64,000 nt of DNA, taken from contig CALXSC010000088.1 in NCBI GenBank assembly GCA_944391025.1, positions 1 to 64,000 on the forward strand, given 5' to 3'. Each line of letters starts with the position of its first letter. The stretch's first letter is position 1. This document shows positions 8,428 through 18,253 of this stretch, in pieces. The position numbers and the translations under genes are program-made. Source of the DNA: an uncultured Rickettsiales bacterium (GTDB lineage: Bacteria > Pseudomonadota > Alphaproteobacteria > Rickettsiales > UBA1997). The notes beneath the pieces were generated by a model, which saw only the letters and a program-made list of their open reading frames with translations, had not been told where the DNA came from and searched no databases.

Positions 8428-9825
8428 TTATTCAAAATTAATATCAAATCCTTCCATTTGCAATTGCTCCTTAAGCTCTTTTTTGCAAACTTCTAGACCT
8501 TCCTCTGTCATAGCTTCTGCTCTTGCTGTCATAGCAGGCTCTGTATTTGAACTCCTGATTAGCCACCAGTCGCTTTTATTTACGTAAACCCTCGCACCAT
8601 CAATTTGAATGACTTTTCTTCCTTTAGCCTTCATTCTTTCGGCAATCTCGTCAGGAACTTTATATTTAATAATATCATCTGGAGTTTTTATCTTAATTTT
8701 TTTAGTCAAATATGTTTTAGGAAATGTTTTTCTAATATCTTCCAGGGTTTCGTTTCCATTTGCTAAAAAGTTAATCATTTTCATTGTAGCAACTAAACTA
8801 TCGTCAAAATTATGGTTTTCACCATAGTAGATATGGCAGCTGGTTTCTCCGCCAATTTTTATATTATCTTCTTTCATTTTGGCTTTAAAAGCAGAATGTC
8901 CTGGTTTCCACATAACTGGAATGCCGCTAAATTTTTCAATGTCATCAACTAGAATCTGGCTTGAAGAAATTTCAAATAGAACTTTTTCACCAGGATTTTC
9001 CTTTAGGAAAGGCCTCATAAGTATATCAAGGATTTCGTCTCCAAAATAAATATATCCCTCTCTATCTATAAATCCCAATCTATCACCATCACCGTCATAG
9101 GATATGCCTAAATCATAGCCGCCGTCAACGACTGCGTTTTTTAAATCCTGCATTTCTTTAGCAAGTGAAGGATCCGCAAGGTGATTAGGGAATCTTCCAT
9201 CAACAGTGTCATATAAAAACTTGTGTTTTCCAGGCAGGTTTTTCATAACATCATGAATAACGTCAGCTACAACGCCGTTTCCGGTATCAAAAACTATATT
9301 TAGAACCTTTGAATTTGGAGTTAGTTTTAGGAAAGACAGCACATATTTTATATAGTCTTCTCTAACATTAGCCTTAGTAATTTTGCCATTTCCTGTTGCA
9401 AAATCACCGCTTTCGGCAATTTTTCCAATTTTTTGTATATCATCACCCCAAACCGGATCTTCCTTTGTAAGCATCTTAAAACCGTTGTATTCGGCGGGAT
9501 TATGGGAAGCTGTGATTATCATGCCGGCGTCAACATTCAAATGCCATACAGACCAATACATGCAAGGACTCATAACTAGACCTAAATCTATTGCATCTAT
9601 ACCGGCTGTAATTAATCCTTCCATAAAATATTTCTGCAATTCCTCAGAACTAACTCTTCCGTCTCTGCCAACCACGCAGGTTTTTTTATTCAAATTTCTT
9701 AAAAATGTTCCATAGGCCTTTCCCATAAAATAAGCATCAGTAGTATCAAAATCCTTGCCAAAAACGCCCCTTACATCATAGGCTTTTAGAATTGAAGGAG
9801 TAAATTTATGAGTTTTTGCATCCAT
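8428..9825 (-). CDS. manB: Phosphomannomutase/phosphoglucomutase
   Basis: This enzyme interconverts hexose 6- and 1-phosphates (mannose or glucose), feeding nucleotide-sugar and surface-glycan synthesis in the cytoplasm. All four landmarks of the alpha-D-phosphohexomutase family are present: the phosphoserine loop TASHNP near residue 105, the metal loop DGDGDR near residue 242, the sugar-binding GETS near residue 325, and the phosphate-binding RSSNTEP near residue 427. The length of 465 aa is normal for the AlgC/ManB class. The cupin at 32085-32429 resembles the mannose-6-phosphate isomerase domain and could act in the same route. A promoter lies upstream (TTGAAT/TATTCT). Confidence 0.9.
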   Translation of the reverse strand: MDAKTHKFTPSILKAYDVRGVFGKDFDTTDAYFMGKAYGTFLRNLNKKTCVVGRDGRVSSEELQKYFMEGLITAGIDAIDLGLVMSPCMYWSVWHLNVDAGMIITASHNPAEYNGFKMLTKEDPVWGDDIQKIGKIAESGDFATGNGKITKANVREDYIKYVLSFLKLTPNSKVLNIVFDTGNGVVADVIHDVMKNLPGKHKFLYDTVDGRFPNHLADPSLAKEMQDLKNAVVDGGYDLGISYDGDGDRLGFIDREGYIYFGDEILDILMRPFLKENPGEKVLFEISSSQILVDDIEKFSGIPVMWKPGHSAFKAKMKEDNIKIGGETSCHIYYGENHNFDDSLVATMKMINFLANGNETLEDIRKTFPKTYLTKKIKIKTPDDIIKYKVPDEIAERMKAKGRKVIQIDGARVYVNKSDWWLIRSSNTEPAMTARAEAMTEEGLEVCKKELKEQLQMEGFDINFE

Positions 9826-9855
9826 AATATATATTTTTGTTTGTTAACTGGAAAA

Positions 9856-9884
9856 AGAATAGAATTAAAATTGCTATTATTCAA
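9856..9884 (-). promoter_or_regulatory. Probable promoter of the phosphomannomutase gene
   Basis: On the minus strand, TTGAAT (9879-9884) and TATTCT (9856-9861) are spaced 17 bases apart and lie about 30 bases before the start codon. Confidence 0.4.
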
Positions 9885-10006
9885 GAAAAAAAATAAATAT
9901 AAAATTTTTATAAAATTTCAATTTTCAATTTTTTGGATAATATTTTTATTAGTTTATTATAATAACGCATTAATAAAATAATATTATTAAAATATTGATA
10001 AACTTA

Positions 10007-10035
10007 TTGACAACTAAAAAAAATTGTGATATACT
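10007..10035 (+). promoter_or_regulatory. Near-consensus sigma-70 promoter of the orphan at 10068
   Basis: TTGACA at 10007-10012 and TATACT at 10030-10035, 17-base spacer. It predicts a leader of about 25 bases to the ATG at 10068. Confidence 0.8.
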
Positions 10036-10067
10036 ATTGGCAAGTTTAACAAACGGTGTATTATTTT

Positions 10068-12083
10068 ATGGAACAGACACTTGAACAAATTTTGAAACAA
10101 AAAAGAACTGAAGTAACTAGACAATATGTTGCGGGAAAATATAGAAGTACTGAAGAGGCCAAACGTAAATATTTTGTTTTGCAGCAGACTATGGACTCCG
10201 ATTATTATTTTAATCTTCTTTCTGAATCTGCTAGAAATAGCTTTTTAATTGGCGAACCAAATTTGACTGATATTTTTGATAAAATTTTATGTATGGCTAG
10301 CGAAAAAAACGTAAAGAAGATGCAAATATCTTTAAATAGTGTTTCTATGTGTATAGAAAGGATGGCTAATTCTTTAGTTAGTGTATATGATACTGAAATA
10401 TTTTATAATATCGTTTCTGCATTCGCCAATAATCTTGATGCTCAAGCAAGGAGTACCGTATTGGACTCTTTAAGGAGTTCTCTTTTAAAAAGAAGCGAAA
10501 ACTATTTTAGTCCATTGAGAGAAGAGAAAGAGGCACTATATTCTTTGGCTGGATGTTTTAATATGCCATTTTTATTTGAAGAGAAAATTTTTCCTCTACC
10601 AAACGCAAAGGAACTATTTTTATCATTCCAATCTGGAACAGAAATAACGGGGCAATTAACTTCTCCAATAAAAAATGATAGGACAACCGCTAGGAGTAAA
10701 ATTTTATCATTAGTTTCAGATATTAGCGATGCTGAGCAGTGCAATATGTTTTTTAAACTAGCCAGCGGAACAGAAACTGTTTATTTTGATGAAGATTTTG
10801 AAAACAATCGTTTTCAACTAAGAAGGGTTTCTAGTGGTACTACAATTCCAGAATCAGACGTTGTAAGAGATTCGCAATTTAGCCAGTCATCACTATTCGG
10901 CATTTTGATGGTCCAAGCATCTTTAGAGGATGAAATGAGTCCAGATGAAAGTCAAAAAATAAAAAATTTATTGAGAACTCAGATAGTAAAACTATTTGCT
11001 ATGGTGAATAAAAGAGAAGGTGACTATTTAAAATATATCATTCCGCTCTCCTATAATGTCAATACAACCGGTTTAGACATTAACCGAATGACCGTTTTAG
11101 ATTTTGCTAAAGGTTATTTCAACAAGGATTCAGAAGTTATAGAAAAATTAAACTATCTAGAAAGGATAAATACAGAATATAGAACTAATGGTATTAGAGC
11201 TGCAAGGTCTTTAGTTTTCGCGAAAGAACCTAGGAAAGTTCAGAAAAGAGATGCAAAAAAGAAAAAGGGTACTCCTACAAAAAAACCAATCAAAAAAGCT
11301 TTAAGAATATTTGAGAATGGTCAAGACAAAGAGACTTTGGAGAAAGTATCAGCCTTAAAGAAAGCTATATTTGGATTATCAAAAAGTAAAAGAAAAGTGG
11401 TTTTGGATATTATTTCTGATATTGACGATAGTAACGCACTTGCTAAATTAAATGAAATTTCTGAGCAGTTTAAAGGAACAAAAGTTGGGTCTACCGCAAC
11501 AGAACTTTATTCATTTATAAATAGTCGTGCATCAATTTCTTCTTCGGATTTATCAAAATCAGCAGAGCCTGTTATAAAATTTGATGCTCCACAGCATTCT
11601 GTGCCTATGAAGCATTTCGCTGCTTTACATATTAACGAAAGCGAGGAAAAAAAAGAAAAGGTTATTCCTGCTAAATCAATACAGGAAAAAGCCGCTGAGT
11701 TATTGGAAAGAATGAAATCCTTTGACAGTGAAGTATCTTCAATGAAAACATCCAGCAATCTTATAGCCGATAAAAATAAGGTCAAGAAGCTTAGCGGATA
11801 TGTTGACGAATTTATGGAGATTACTGAAAGCTTAAAAAAAGTTGACGCTATTGGGCTTGAGGTTAGAGTTAAAATTCTCGATGAAATTACTAAAATCAGA
11901 AGCACAATTCCAGTATTTATTATTAATGAAGAAGCTGGTCTTAGCGATAGATTGGAAAATATGGTTGCCGTTCTTGCTCCTAGAAGTTCTAGCGTTGAAA
12001 ATGCAGGATGGAAAAAAACTGTAAGACAAACTAGAAAGAATATGAAGGAAAAAGAAAGCATGATGCTATCAAGTAACAATTAA
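10068..12083 (+). CDS. Large orphan protein, candidate effector
   Basis: Not recognised. The product is 671 aa, soluble, without signal peptide or membrane segments. The N-terminal 350 residues look helical. The middle (residues about 390-410) is a strongly basic linker rich in Lys (KKKKGTPTKKPIKKA). The C-terminal third is again helical and ends in a basic tail. A GTG at 10056 would add four residues, but the ATG at 10068 is preferred because it leaves a leader of usual length after the near-consensus promoter. There is no clear Shine-Dalgarno. The gene is monocistronic, ending at a perfect terminator. Its layout matches the other orphans in the window, so an exported role is possible. Confidence 0.6.
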   Translation: MEQTLEQILKQKRTEVTRQYVAGKYRSTEEAKRKYFVLQQTMDSDYYFNLLSESARNSFLIGEPNLTDIFDKILCMASEKNVKKMQISLNSVSMCIERMANSLVSVYDTEIFYNIVSAFANNLDAQARSTVLDSLRSSLLKRSENYFSPLREEKEALYSLAGCFNMPFLFEEKIFPLPNAKELFLSFQSGTEITGQLTSPIKNDRTTARSKILSLVSDISDAEQCNMFFKLASGTETVYFDEDFENNRFQLRRVSSGTTIPESDVVRDSQFSQSSLFGILMVQASLEDEMSPDESQKIKNLLRTQIVKLFAMVNKREGDYLKYIIPLSYNVNTTGLDINRMTVLDFAKGYFNKDSEVIEKLNYLERINTEYRTNGIRAARSLVFAKEPRKVQKRDAKKKKGTPTKKPIKKALRIFENGQDKETLEKVSALKKAIFGLSKSKRKVVLDIISDIDDSNALAKLNEISEQFKGTKVGSTATELYSFINSRASISSSDLSKSAEPVIKFDAPQHSVPMKHFAALHINESEEKKEKVIPAKSIQEKAAELLERMKSFDSEVSSMKTSSNLIADKNKVKKLSGYVDEFMEITESLKKVDAIGLEVRVKILDEITKIRSTIPVFIINEEAGLSDRLENMVAVLAPRSSSVENAGWKKTVRQTRKNMKEKESMMLSSNN

Positions 12084-12107
12084 ATTTTATTTAACAAAAT
12101 CTCTTAA

Positions 12108-12134
12108 AAAATAGGTAGATTTTCTACCTATTTT
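12108..12134. terminator. Bidirectional terminator overlapping the 3' end of dprA
   Basis: A perfect 12-base stem (AAAATAGGTAGA, loop of 3, TCTACCTATTTT). It overlaps the dprA stop codon at 12128-12130 and serves both convergent genes. Confidence 0.85.
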
Positions 12135-13303
12135 ATTCTAGCCATGCCATTTTCTACAACTACATTTCCTTCTAATTCCAGTTCTGTTACAATTTCATTT
12201 ATATCCTTTATCTGTATTCCCAAATCCTGACTCAGCAGGTCTAGAGATATCGGGGTATGGTTTAATTTTGACAGTATTAATTCCTTATTATCCATAGGAT
12301 CGGGCTCTTTTAATTCTTCCTCAAATGCAGCCTTTTCATCATTGGTAATCGTATCTTCCAAATCACCATCAAAAATTAAATTATCATTTTTTATCTTCTC
12401 CCTCTCCACGTCGCTTAATGTAAATGATGGCATCGGATTGTCATCTATTCTAAAATTTTGAACAATATCCAGAACGTCTTCAAGACTAGTAACAACATTA
12501 GCACCGTCCTTTATCAATTTATTTGAACCTTCACACCTATAGTCGTATGGATTTCCGGGAGTAACCAATAGTTCTCTGCCCTGCTCAAGCGCCTGTCTCG
12601 CTGTATGCAGAGTTCCAGACCTGGCGCCAGCTTCTATAACAATAATTGCTTCAGACAAACCGGACACTATCCTGTTTCTTGCAGGAAAATTTTCTGCCCT
12701 TGGCGCAGAATTAAATGGAACTTCTGAAATTATCAGACCCTTATTCTTTATTTCATAATATAATTCCTCATTGCCCCTTGGATATATATCGTCAACACCT
12801 CCGCCGAGTACAGCAATAGTTCCAGTTTCAATTGCACCACGATGCGCCGAACTATCTATTCCGCTAGCAAACCCCGAAGTTATAACAAAATCAGCCTCGC
12901 CCAATTCCCTAGCTAATTTTCTTGCAAAGTTACAGCCATTTGAAGAGGCAGTCCTTGAACCAACTATTGAAATTGATCTCCTATTAAGCAACTCCTGATT
13001 GCCTAAAATTGTCAAAACAGGAGGAAATGTGTCTATATGTTTAAGCAACCTTGGATATTCTTTGCTATTAAAGGTTATTATTTTTGCACCAATAGTAGAG
13101 CAACCGACGATTTCCCTATCAATTTCTTCCTTGCTTGCAATTACTATTGGGTTTTTGCTCCTGCTTCTCCTATTGAAATCTTGAATATTAGAAATTGCAG
13201 TTTCACAATCACCAAAATATTCCAATAACCTTACAAAAGTTAATGGTCCAACATTTTTACTTCTAAAAAGCCTTAAAATATTATAATCTTTTTGCGACAA
13301 CAT
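12128..13303 (-). CDS. dprA: DNA processing protein DprA
   Basis: DprA (Smf) binds incoming single-stranded DNA and loads RecA during natural transformation. The Rossmann-like core is clear: VGSRTAS near residue 115, TSGFASGIDSSAH near residue 143, and a GGGVDDIYP loop. An N-terminal helical region precedes it and a C-terminal winged-helix-like domain (residues about 330-391) follows. The 391-residue length is normal. recA lies about 1.5 kb away and pilin-like genes elsewhere in the window, so the parts are compatible with DNA uptake, but no ComEC or ComEA is present here. The final codons lie inside the terminator. Confidence 0.92.
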   Translation of the reverse strand: MLSQKDYNILRLFRSKNVGPLTFVRLLEYFGDCETAISNIQDFNRRSRSKNPIVIASKEEIDREIVGCSTIGAKIITFNSKEYPRLLKHIDTFPPVLTILGNQELLNRRSISIVGSRTASSNGCNFARKLARELGEADFVITSGFASGIDSSAHRGAIETGTIAVLGGGVDDIYPRGNEELYYEIKNKGLIISEVPFNSAPRAENFPARNRIVSGLSEAIIVIEAGARSGTLHTARQALEQGRELLVTPGNPYDYRCEGSNKLIKDGANVVTSLEDVLDIVQNFRIDDNPMPSFTLSDVEREKIKNDNLIFDGDLEDTITNDEKAAFEEELKEPDPMDNKELILSKLNHTPISLDLLSQDLGIQIKDINEIVTELELEGNVVVENGMARIK

Positions 13304-14189
13304 ATTTTTTCCATAATTAAAGTCAAATCAAAAATAAATAGAATAATTTAACTTTTTATATAACTTAATTATGTAATATATATTTATAAAAAATAAAAAA
13401 CAACAACTAATCTTAAATTTTTCAACATTTCACAACCATAGATATATACCAATAAGTTGTATAAAAAATACAACTATAAAGTTGTATTTTAAAAAATTAG
13501 ATAGGCGTATATTTCAACTATATGTAATGATGTTTTATAAAAATAACCTAGGATTATTTATTTTAAAAATTCCATGGTTTTTTATAGCTATTTAGCTTTT
13601 AATTGAAACGCATAACCCGCTTTACCAAAGAGATATTTAAAAATCAAACGAAGCACGAAGTGGGCGGGATGTTGGCTTGCCAAACATCACGAGCCTGCCG
13701 TCCCACAAAGTGCCGAAGCGACTGCAAGGAGCAAGAAGCACGAAGCAGAGGGGAAGGAAGCTTGCTTCACTTCACCAGTGAAGCGAAGCTGAACGATCTG
13801 CGAAGTGCGAGACGACCAAAGGGAGTATCAAGCACGAAGCCAAAACAAACGAAGCTTGTTTCAGTTTTCTAGCTTGTCGTTGGGCGAAGTGCCGAAGCGA
13901 CCACAAGGAGCAAGAAGCAATATATATATAGATATATATTGCAAGGCTTAATTTTTAAATATATAAAATCAAAAGTTAGGATAAGATGGGACCTTGGAAT
14001 TTTAAGGCTTTTTAGGATTACGGAAATGTTTCAAGTAAAATTGAAATGAGTATATAATAGGCAATAATCTACCCATAGCCATTTTTATGGTATAAATAAA
14101 AAATTAAAAATTATAATTTAAAATTTTCTTGCAATTTAAAACATAATATATATACATTGAGGAAAGGTTTATATTTAATTATAATAACA
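13304..14189. repeat. Repeat-rich intergenic region
   Basis: No convincing gene is present. Three copies of a 7-base arm (GTTGTAT at 13457-13463, ATACAAC at 13468-13474, GTTGTAT at 13481-13487) can form alternative hairpins. From about 13640 to 13920 the composition shifts to much higher GC, with many CACGAAGC motifs. A 33-base direct repeat occurs at 13708-13740 and 13887-13919 with two mismatches. A palindrome of TA steps closes the element at 13918-13943. An 89-codon open frame across it is dominated by repeats and is probably not coding. Confidence 0.6.
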
Positions 14190-14348
14190 ATGTTTAGAAG
14201 ATTTTTGTCGGGTTTTATGACTTGTTTTCCTTTTGTTTGCTTATCTGATAAAGATATAAAGTATTTTCCTGAGGAAATATATAGAAATGATTGGAAAACA
14301 GTAGGAATTGACATTAAAAATACAATAAAAAAACAACAAAAAATATAG
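14190..14348 (+). CDS. Small hypothetical protein upstream of the DUF2335-recA cluster
   Basis: A 52-residue open frame with a hydrophobic, Cys-containing N-terminus (FMTCFPFVCL), then a charged C-terminal half with an EEIYRNDWK segment. It ends 7 bases before the next gene, so translation may be coupled. No family is recognised. The amino-acid mix is protein-like and the position looks like a leader cistron, but no ribosome site is visible. An upstream ATA/GTG extension was not used. Confidence 0.4.
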   Translation: MFRRFLSGFMTCFPFVCLSDKDIKYFPEEIYRNDWKTVGIDIKNTIKKQQKI

Positions 14349-14355
14349 GATTGAA

Positions 14356-14778
14356 ATGAATATTATTCAAGAAAAAAGAGAGACACTTTTACCACCTCCA
14401 GAATTACTGGAAAGATACGAAAATATATCAAAAGGTTTGTCAAAGGACTTGGTTGACCTAGTTAAAAAAGAACAGATACATAGACATAAATTGCAGGACA
14501 GATATTTAATGCATTTCAGATTGGGGCAAATTTTTGGTTCATTATTTTTAATATATATAATATATATGATTTTTGACTTAGCCAAAACTGGAAATTTTAC
14601 TATAGCATATCTAATGTCAGCCATGTTTGGATTATTAATAGTATTGATTTTATTGCAGTATAAAAAAGACAAATTAAGCGCTATTATAAGAAATTCAGGC
14701 AAAACAAATAATGGCGGCCAAAACAGAAGAAACAACAATTATAGAAGAAATTATACACAAAAGAGAACAAATAACTAA
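14356..14778 (+). CDS. DUF2335-type small membrane protein
   Basis: The N-terminal part carries the DUF2335 pattern: PPPELLERYENI, then a short helix and a KEQIHRHKLQ segment. Two hydrophobic helices follow (residues about 60-78 and 88-105), then a short Asn/Arg-rich basic tail. The family is a predicted membrane protein of unknown function, often found near phage or mobile genes. Here it lies 21 bases before recA and probably shares its transcript. The 140-residue length is usual. Confidence 0.7.
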   Translation: MNIIQEKRETLLPPPELLERYENISKGLSKDLVDLVKKEQIHRHKLQDRYLMHFRLGQIFGSLFLIYIIYMIFDLAKTGNFTIAYLMSAMFGLLIVLILLQYKKDKLSAIIRNSGKTNNGGQNRRNNNYRRNYTQKRTNN

Positions 14779-14799
14779 ATAATAAAGGAGCTAAATAAT

Positions 14800-15900
14800 A
14801 TGGCAGTATCAACAGAAAAACAAAAAGCATTAGAGATAGCCTTACAACAAATAGACAAACAATTCGGCAAGGGTTCAGCTATGAAGTTTGGACAAAAACC
14901 GGTTGAAAATATAAAAGTAATACCTTCAGGTTCATTAACTCTAGACGAAGCGCTTGGAGTTGGCGGTTATCCAAGAGGCAGAATTATTGAAATATATGGA
15001 CCGGAGAGCTCTGGTAAGACAACACTGACACTCCATGCTATAGCTGAAGCACAAAAACAAGATCTAACATGCGCATTTATTGACGCAGAACACGCATTTG
15101 ATCCAACCTATGCAAAAAAGTTAGGCATTAACCTAGACGAGCTTATAATTTCCCAGCCTAGCAGCGGAGAAGAGGCGTTGGAAATAGCTGATACTCTAGT
15201 TAGGTCTGGAGCTGTGGATGTTATAGTTATTGACTCAGTTGCAGCACTGGTTCCAAAGGCTGAATTGGAAGGAGCTATGGAAGATAACCAAATGGGTCTA
15301 CAGGCTAGATTAATGAGTAAAGCATTGAGAAAATTAACTGGTTCAGTTTCAAAAACAAATTGTACAGTATTCTTTATTAACCAAATCAGAATGAAGATTG
15401 GCATAATGTTCGGTTCGCCAGAAACTACTACCGGAGGAAACGCTTTGAAATTCTATGCGTCAGTTAGATTGGATGTAAGAAAGGGCGCGCAAATAAAAGA
15501 CAAGGAAGAATCAGTTGGAAATGACACAACGGTTAAGATTGTAAAGAATAAAGTCGCACCTCCATTCAGAACTGCAAAGTTTGAAATAATCTATGGTGAA
15601 GGTATTTCTAAAATTGGAGAAATTATTGACCTTGGTGTAGATATGAATATAATTGAAAAATCAGGTTCATGGTATTCATACAACAGCACAAGAATTGGTC
15701 AAGGCAAAGAAAACGTTAAGGAGTATCTAAAAAATAACCAGGAGATGCTACAGGAGATTGAGACTAAGATTAGGGTTAATTTCTGTGATCCGCTCAACTC
15801 AAATGATGACCAGGTTCTAGAGGAATTTAATGAAGAGAGTGAAGGTACAGCTGGACTAGAGGAAGAACCGGTTGAAACTAAAAAAACTAAAAAGAAATAA
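14800..15900 (+). CDS. recA: Recombinase RecA
   Basis: RecA polymerises on single-stranded DNA, promotes strand exchange and triggers LexA-type autocleavage. Walker A is GPESSGKTT near residue 67, and Walker B ends in [13 protein letters not shown] near residue 147. The L2/MAW region ([17 protein letters not shown]) is fully conserved. The length of 366 aa is slightly above average because of a Lys-rich end (ETKKTKKK). A good AAAGGAG site precedes the ATG and a terminator follows at 15908-15936. No LexA box was found. DprA nearby is a known RecA partner. Confidence 0.98.
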   Translation: MAVSTEKQKALEIALQQIDKQFGKGSAMKFGQKPVENIKVIPSGSLTLDEALGVGGYPRGRIIEIYGPESSGKTTLTLHAIAEAQKQDLTCAFIDAEHAFDPTYAKKLGINLDELIISQPSSGEEALEIADTLVRSGAVDVIVIDSVAALVPKAELEGAMEDNQMGLQARLMSKALRKLTGSVSKTNCTVFFINQIRMKIGIMFGSPETTTGGNALKFYASVRLDVRKGAQIKDKEESVGNDTTVKIVKNKVAPPFRTAKFEIIYGEGISKIGEIIDLGVDMNIIEKSGSWYSYNSTRIGQGKENVKEYLKNNQEMLQEIETKIRVNFCDPLNSNDDQVLEEFNEESEGTAGLEEEPVETKKTKKK

Positions 15901-15907
15901 AAAAACT

Positions 15908-15936
15908 AATAGGGGTATTAAATACTCCTATTTTTA
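15908..15936 (+). terminator. Terminator of recA
   Basis: AATAGGGGTATT pairs with AATACTCCTATT (one G-T pair), one-base loop, then TTTTT. Confidence 0.8.
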
Positions 15937-16106
15937 TATCTCCTGATTTTGACTATATAAATAAAATGAATATTCTGGACTATTTCAATTCAAACAAAAT
16001 AGGAGATTAACCGAAAAAAATCCGTGAATACAATTCTATGCCAAAATATCAGCTGCTATTTAAATATTCAACGGTTAAATAGGGACTGTTAACCTTATAT
16101 TGATAT

Positions 16107-16200
16107 AATTCGTCATCGCGGGCATAGCGTGGCGATCTCGTAAAACAGAATGCTGTCCGAGATTGCCATGTCTGCTACTCCACCTCGCAATGACGGAATT
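16107..16200. repeat. Long imperfect palindrome of the CGTCATTGCGAG class
   Basis: The ends AATTCGTCATCGCGGG and CCTCGCAATGACGGAATT are inverted, and the inner arms GGCGATCTCG and CGAGATTGCC pair too. It is about 94 bases long and far richer in GC than its surroundings. Palindromes built on this core recur in many bacterial genomes. No other copy is seen in this window. The remaining bases of the 15937-16348 gap show nothing else. Confidence 0.7.
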
Positions 16201-16348
16201 TGTTCACAATTTATTTTTTCTACAAAATATGGAACGAATGATTGTATCAATATAATGCAATCAAACCAGTTAAATAAATAGCAAATAACTATTGAATAAA
16301 AAAAAGGATTATATAAAATTTATTCAGTTATTTAATTTGTATAATTCT

Positions 16349-16801
16349 ATGAAAATATTGGCTCTATTTATTGGTTTTTTGTTTTGTTTTAACTCTAATG
16401 CAGCTGAGCTTGAAAGTTCATTCTATGTATCCCTTAGGTCAGATGAGGTAAATCTGCGAACTGGTCCAGGAAATGAATATCCGATAAAGTATGTATACCA
16501 ATTAAAGGATATGCCGCTCAAGGTGGTCGGACAATATGACAATTGGTATAAGATCAAGGACAAGGATAATGAGGAAGGATGGGTAAATAAAAATCTTACC
16601 TCAAAAAAAAGAACTATGATTGTAATAAATGGAACACAAATAATGTATAAAAAAGATGATACAAAATCAAATCCAATCTTTAGGCTGGAGGAAAATGTTG
16701 TTGTAAAATATGATAAATGCAATCAAAATTGGTGCAAGGTTGAGGTTAACAACAGGAGCGGTTGGATTCAAAATAAAAATATATGGGGTTATGAAGAATA
16801 A
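16349..16801 (+). CDS. Secreted bacterial SH3-domain protein
   Basis: A signal peptide (MKILALFIGFLFCFNSNAA) is followed by two SH3b-like repeats. The first has the classic VNLRTGPGNEYP motif; the second is at residues about 90-150 with an NRSGWIQNKNIWG end. SH3 proteins of this type bind peptidoglycan or other cell-wall parts in the periplasm. The ATG at 16349 was chosen because it starts exactly at the signal peptide; an upstream TTG would add 19 unlikely residues. The gene ends 5 bases before the sulfatase-fold gene, so the two probably form an operon. Confidence 0.8.
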   Translation: MKILALFIGFLFCFNSNAAELESSFYVSLRSDEVNLRTGPGNEYPIKYVYQLKDMPLKVVGQYDNWYKIKDKDNEEGWVNKNLTSKKRTMIVINGTQIMYKKDDTKSNPIFRLEENVVVKYDKCNQNWCKVEVNNRSGWIQNKNIWGYEE

Positions 16802-16806
16802 ACTGA

Positions 16807-18252
16807 ATGATGCAAATATTCATAGCCGCAATAAATTTTTTATCTATTTTTTTCCTAGCATTTTTTATAGGAAGCAATAAAGCCTACAAAAATATAATAA
16901 TATCAATTCTGATAACTGCTTTTATAGTTTTAGAAATGCTGTCTTTCATGTATCTGGGCTATGAAATAAAGGAAGAGTTTATGTTCTTCCTAGCAAATAT
17001 TCAAATATTCCATTTAACTTTAGTTACAAAATTATTTATAATATACTATACAATCTTGATAAGCATCTTCATATTTGTTTTGCTATATTATATTTTAAGA
17101 AAATTCCAGATACAAAAATATAAAAAATTGTGCATTATATTATCTTTATCGCTGCTAGTATCACCAATAGGTTTTATATACAAAATTTTCTACGTCTTTA
17201 CAATAAGCTATGCAAGAGATTATTTATTGTATAGAGACGCATCCTATCAGAATATCTTTAAAGAAATAAAAGCTAAAGACTATATAACAAAAAACGAATT
17301 AAAGATACTAAATCCAAAGGATAAATATAAAAATATAGTATGGATATATCTAGAATCATATGAGCAAAGCTACTTAACCAATGAAAAGATAAAAGAATAT
17401 ACAAAGGATATAAGCAGACTTTCAAAACAGGGAGAGTTTTATAAAAATATAGATCAAATTAATGGAACAATGGGAACAATGGCTGGAATTTTTAGCAGTC
17501 AGTGCGGAACAAAATATCTATCTTTTTTTCTTATAGACAATCCATATTCTAAAGAAAATAAAAATGGCAAATTGGTTTGCATCCCAGATGTATTAAAAAA
17601 AGCTGGATACCAACAGGTGTTTCTAGGAGGAGCCGACAAATACCTATTTAATAAAGGAAACTATTTGTTTTCACATGGATATGATGTTGTTGAGGATATG
17701 GAAAGCCTTACATCAAAATATCCAAAGCTAAATGAACAACTATTAAATTGGGGGGTTGGAGACTATGATATTTTTAACATAGCAAAGAAAGAATATAAAA
17801 AGCTTTCAAAGTCTAAAAAACCTTTTAATTTAACAATATTAACAACATCAACCCATACCCCTAACGGCGTGTATGATAAAAGATGTAAAAATAGCACAAA
17901 AAATGGATTATTAAACGGTATTGAGTGCACCAATAATCTTCTAAAGGATTTTATAGACTTTTTAAAAAAACAACCTAACTATAGGGATACTCTGGTTGTA
18001 ATAATGCCAGACCATAGACAATATGATATAAACAACCTAAATAGGATAATTGGCTTTGACGAAAAATTACTATATATAATAATGTTAAATTCTGGAAATG
18101 TTACAACATATGATAAAACAATATATTATACAGATTTGCCAGAAATAATATTACAAAGATTAAATATAAAATCTAATGCGACTTTCTTTGGAACTCAACA
18201 CGATATACCAAGCAAAAACTTTGTATACAAAATCCATTTAGATAATAATTAA
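16807..18252 (+). CDS. Sulfatase-fold membrane enzyme (LTA synthase/phosphoglycerol or phosphoethanolamine transferase type)
   Basis: The N-terminal 140 residues hold four or five membrane segments. A periplasmic alkaline-phosphatase-superfamily domain follows. Its features are the metal-binding start IVWIYLESYE, the nucleophile region NGTMGTMAGIFSSQCG, the STHTP loop and the late metal site VVIMPDHRQY. Such enzymes move head groups from phospholipids to lipid A, glycans or teichoic-like polymers. The 481-aa length fits the group. The acceptor cannot be read from the sequence; with an SH3 protein just upstream, an envelope-modifying role is likely. It converges on the RDD gene with one base between stops. 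Confidence 0.8.
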   Translation: MMQIFIAAINFLSIFFLAFFIGSNKAYKNIIISILITAFIVLEMLSFMYLGYEIKEEFMFFLANIQIFHLTLVTKLFIIYYTILISIFIFVLLYYILRKFQIQKYKKLCIILSLSLLVSPIGFIYKIFYVFTISYARDYLLYRDASYQNIFKEIKAKDYITKNELKILNPKDKYKNIVWIYLESYEQSYLTNEKIKEYTKDISRLSKQGEFYKNIDQINGTMGTMAGIFSSQCGTKYLSFFLIDNPYSKENKNGKLVCIPDVLKKAGYQQVFLGGADKYLFNKGNYLFSHGYDVVEDMESLTSKYPKLNEQLLNWGVGDYDIFNIAKKEYKKLSKSKKPFNLTILTTSTHTPNGVYDKRCKNSTKNGLLNGIECTNNLLKDFIDFLKKQPNYRDTLVVIMPDHRQYDINNLNRIIGFDEKLLYIIMLNSGNVTTYDKTIYYTDLPEIILQRLNIKSNATFFGTQHDIPSKNFVYKIHLDNN

Positions 18253-18253
18253 A

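Noticed and set aside
13603-13872. 89-codon open frame in the GC-rich repeat element
   Set aside because: It consists of repeated CACGAAGC-type units, has no ribosome site and no protein-like pattern; treated as repeat DNA.
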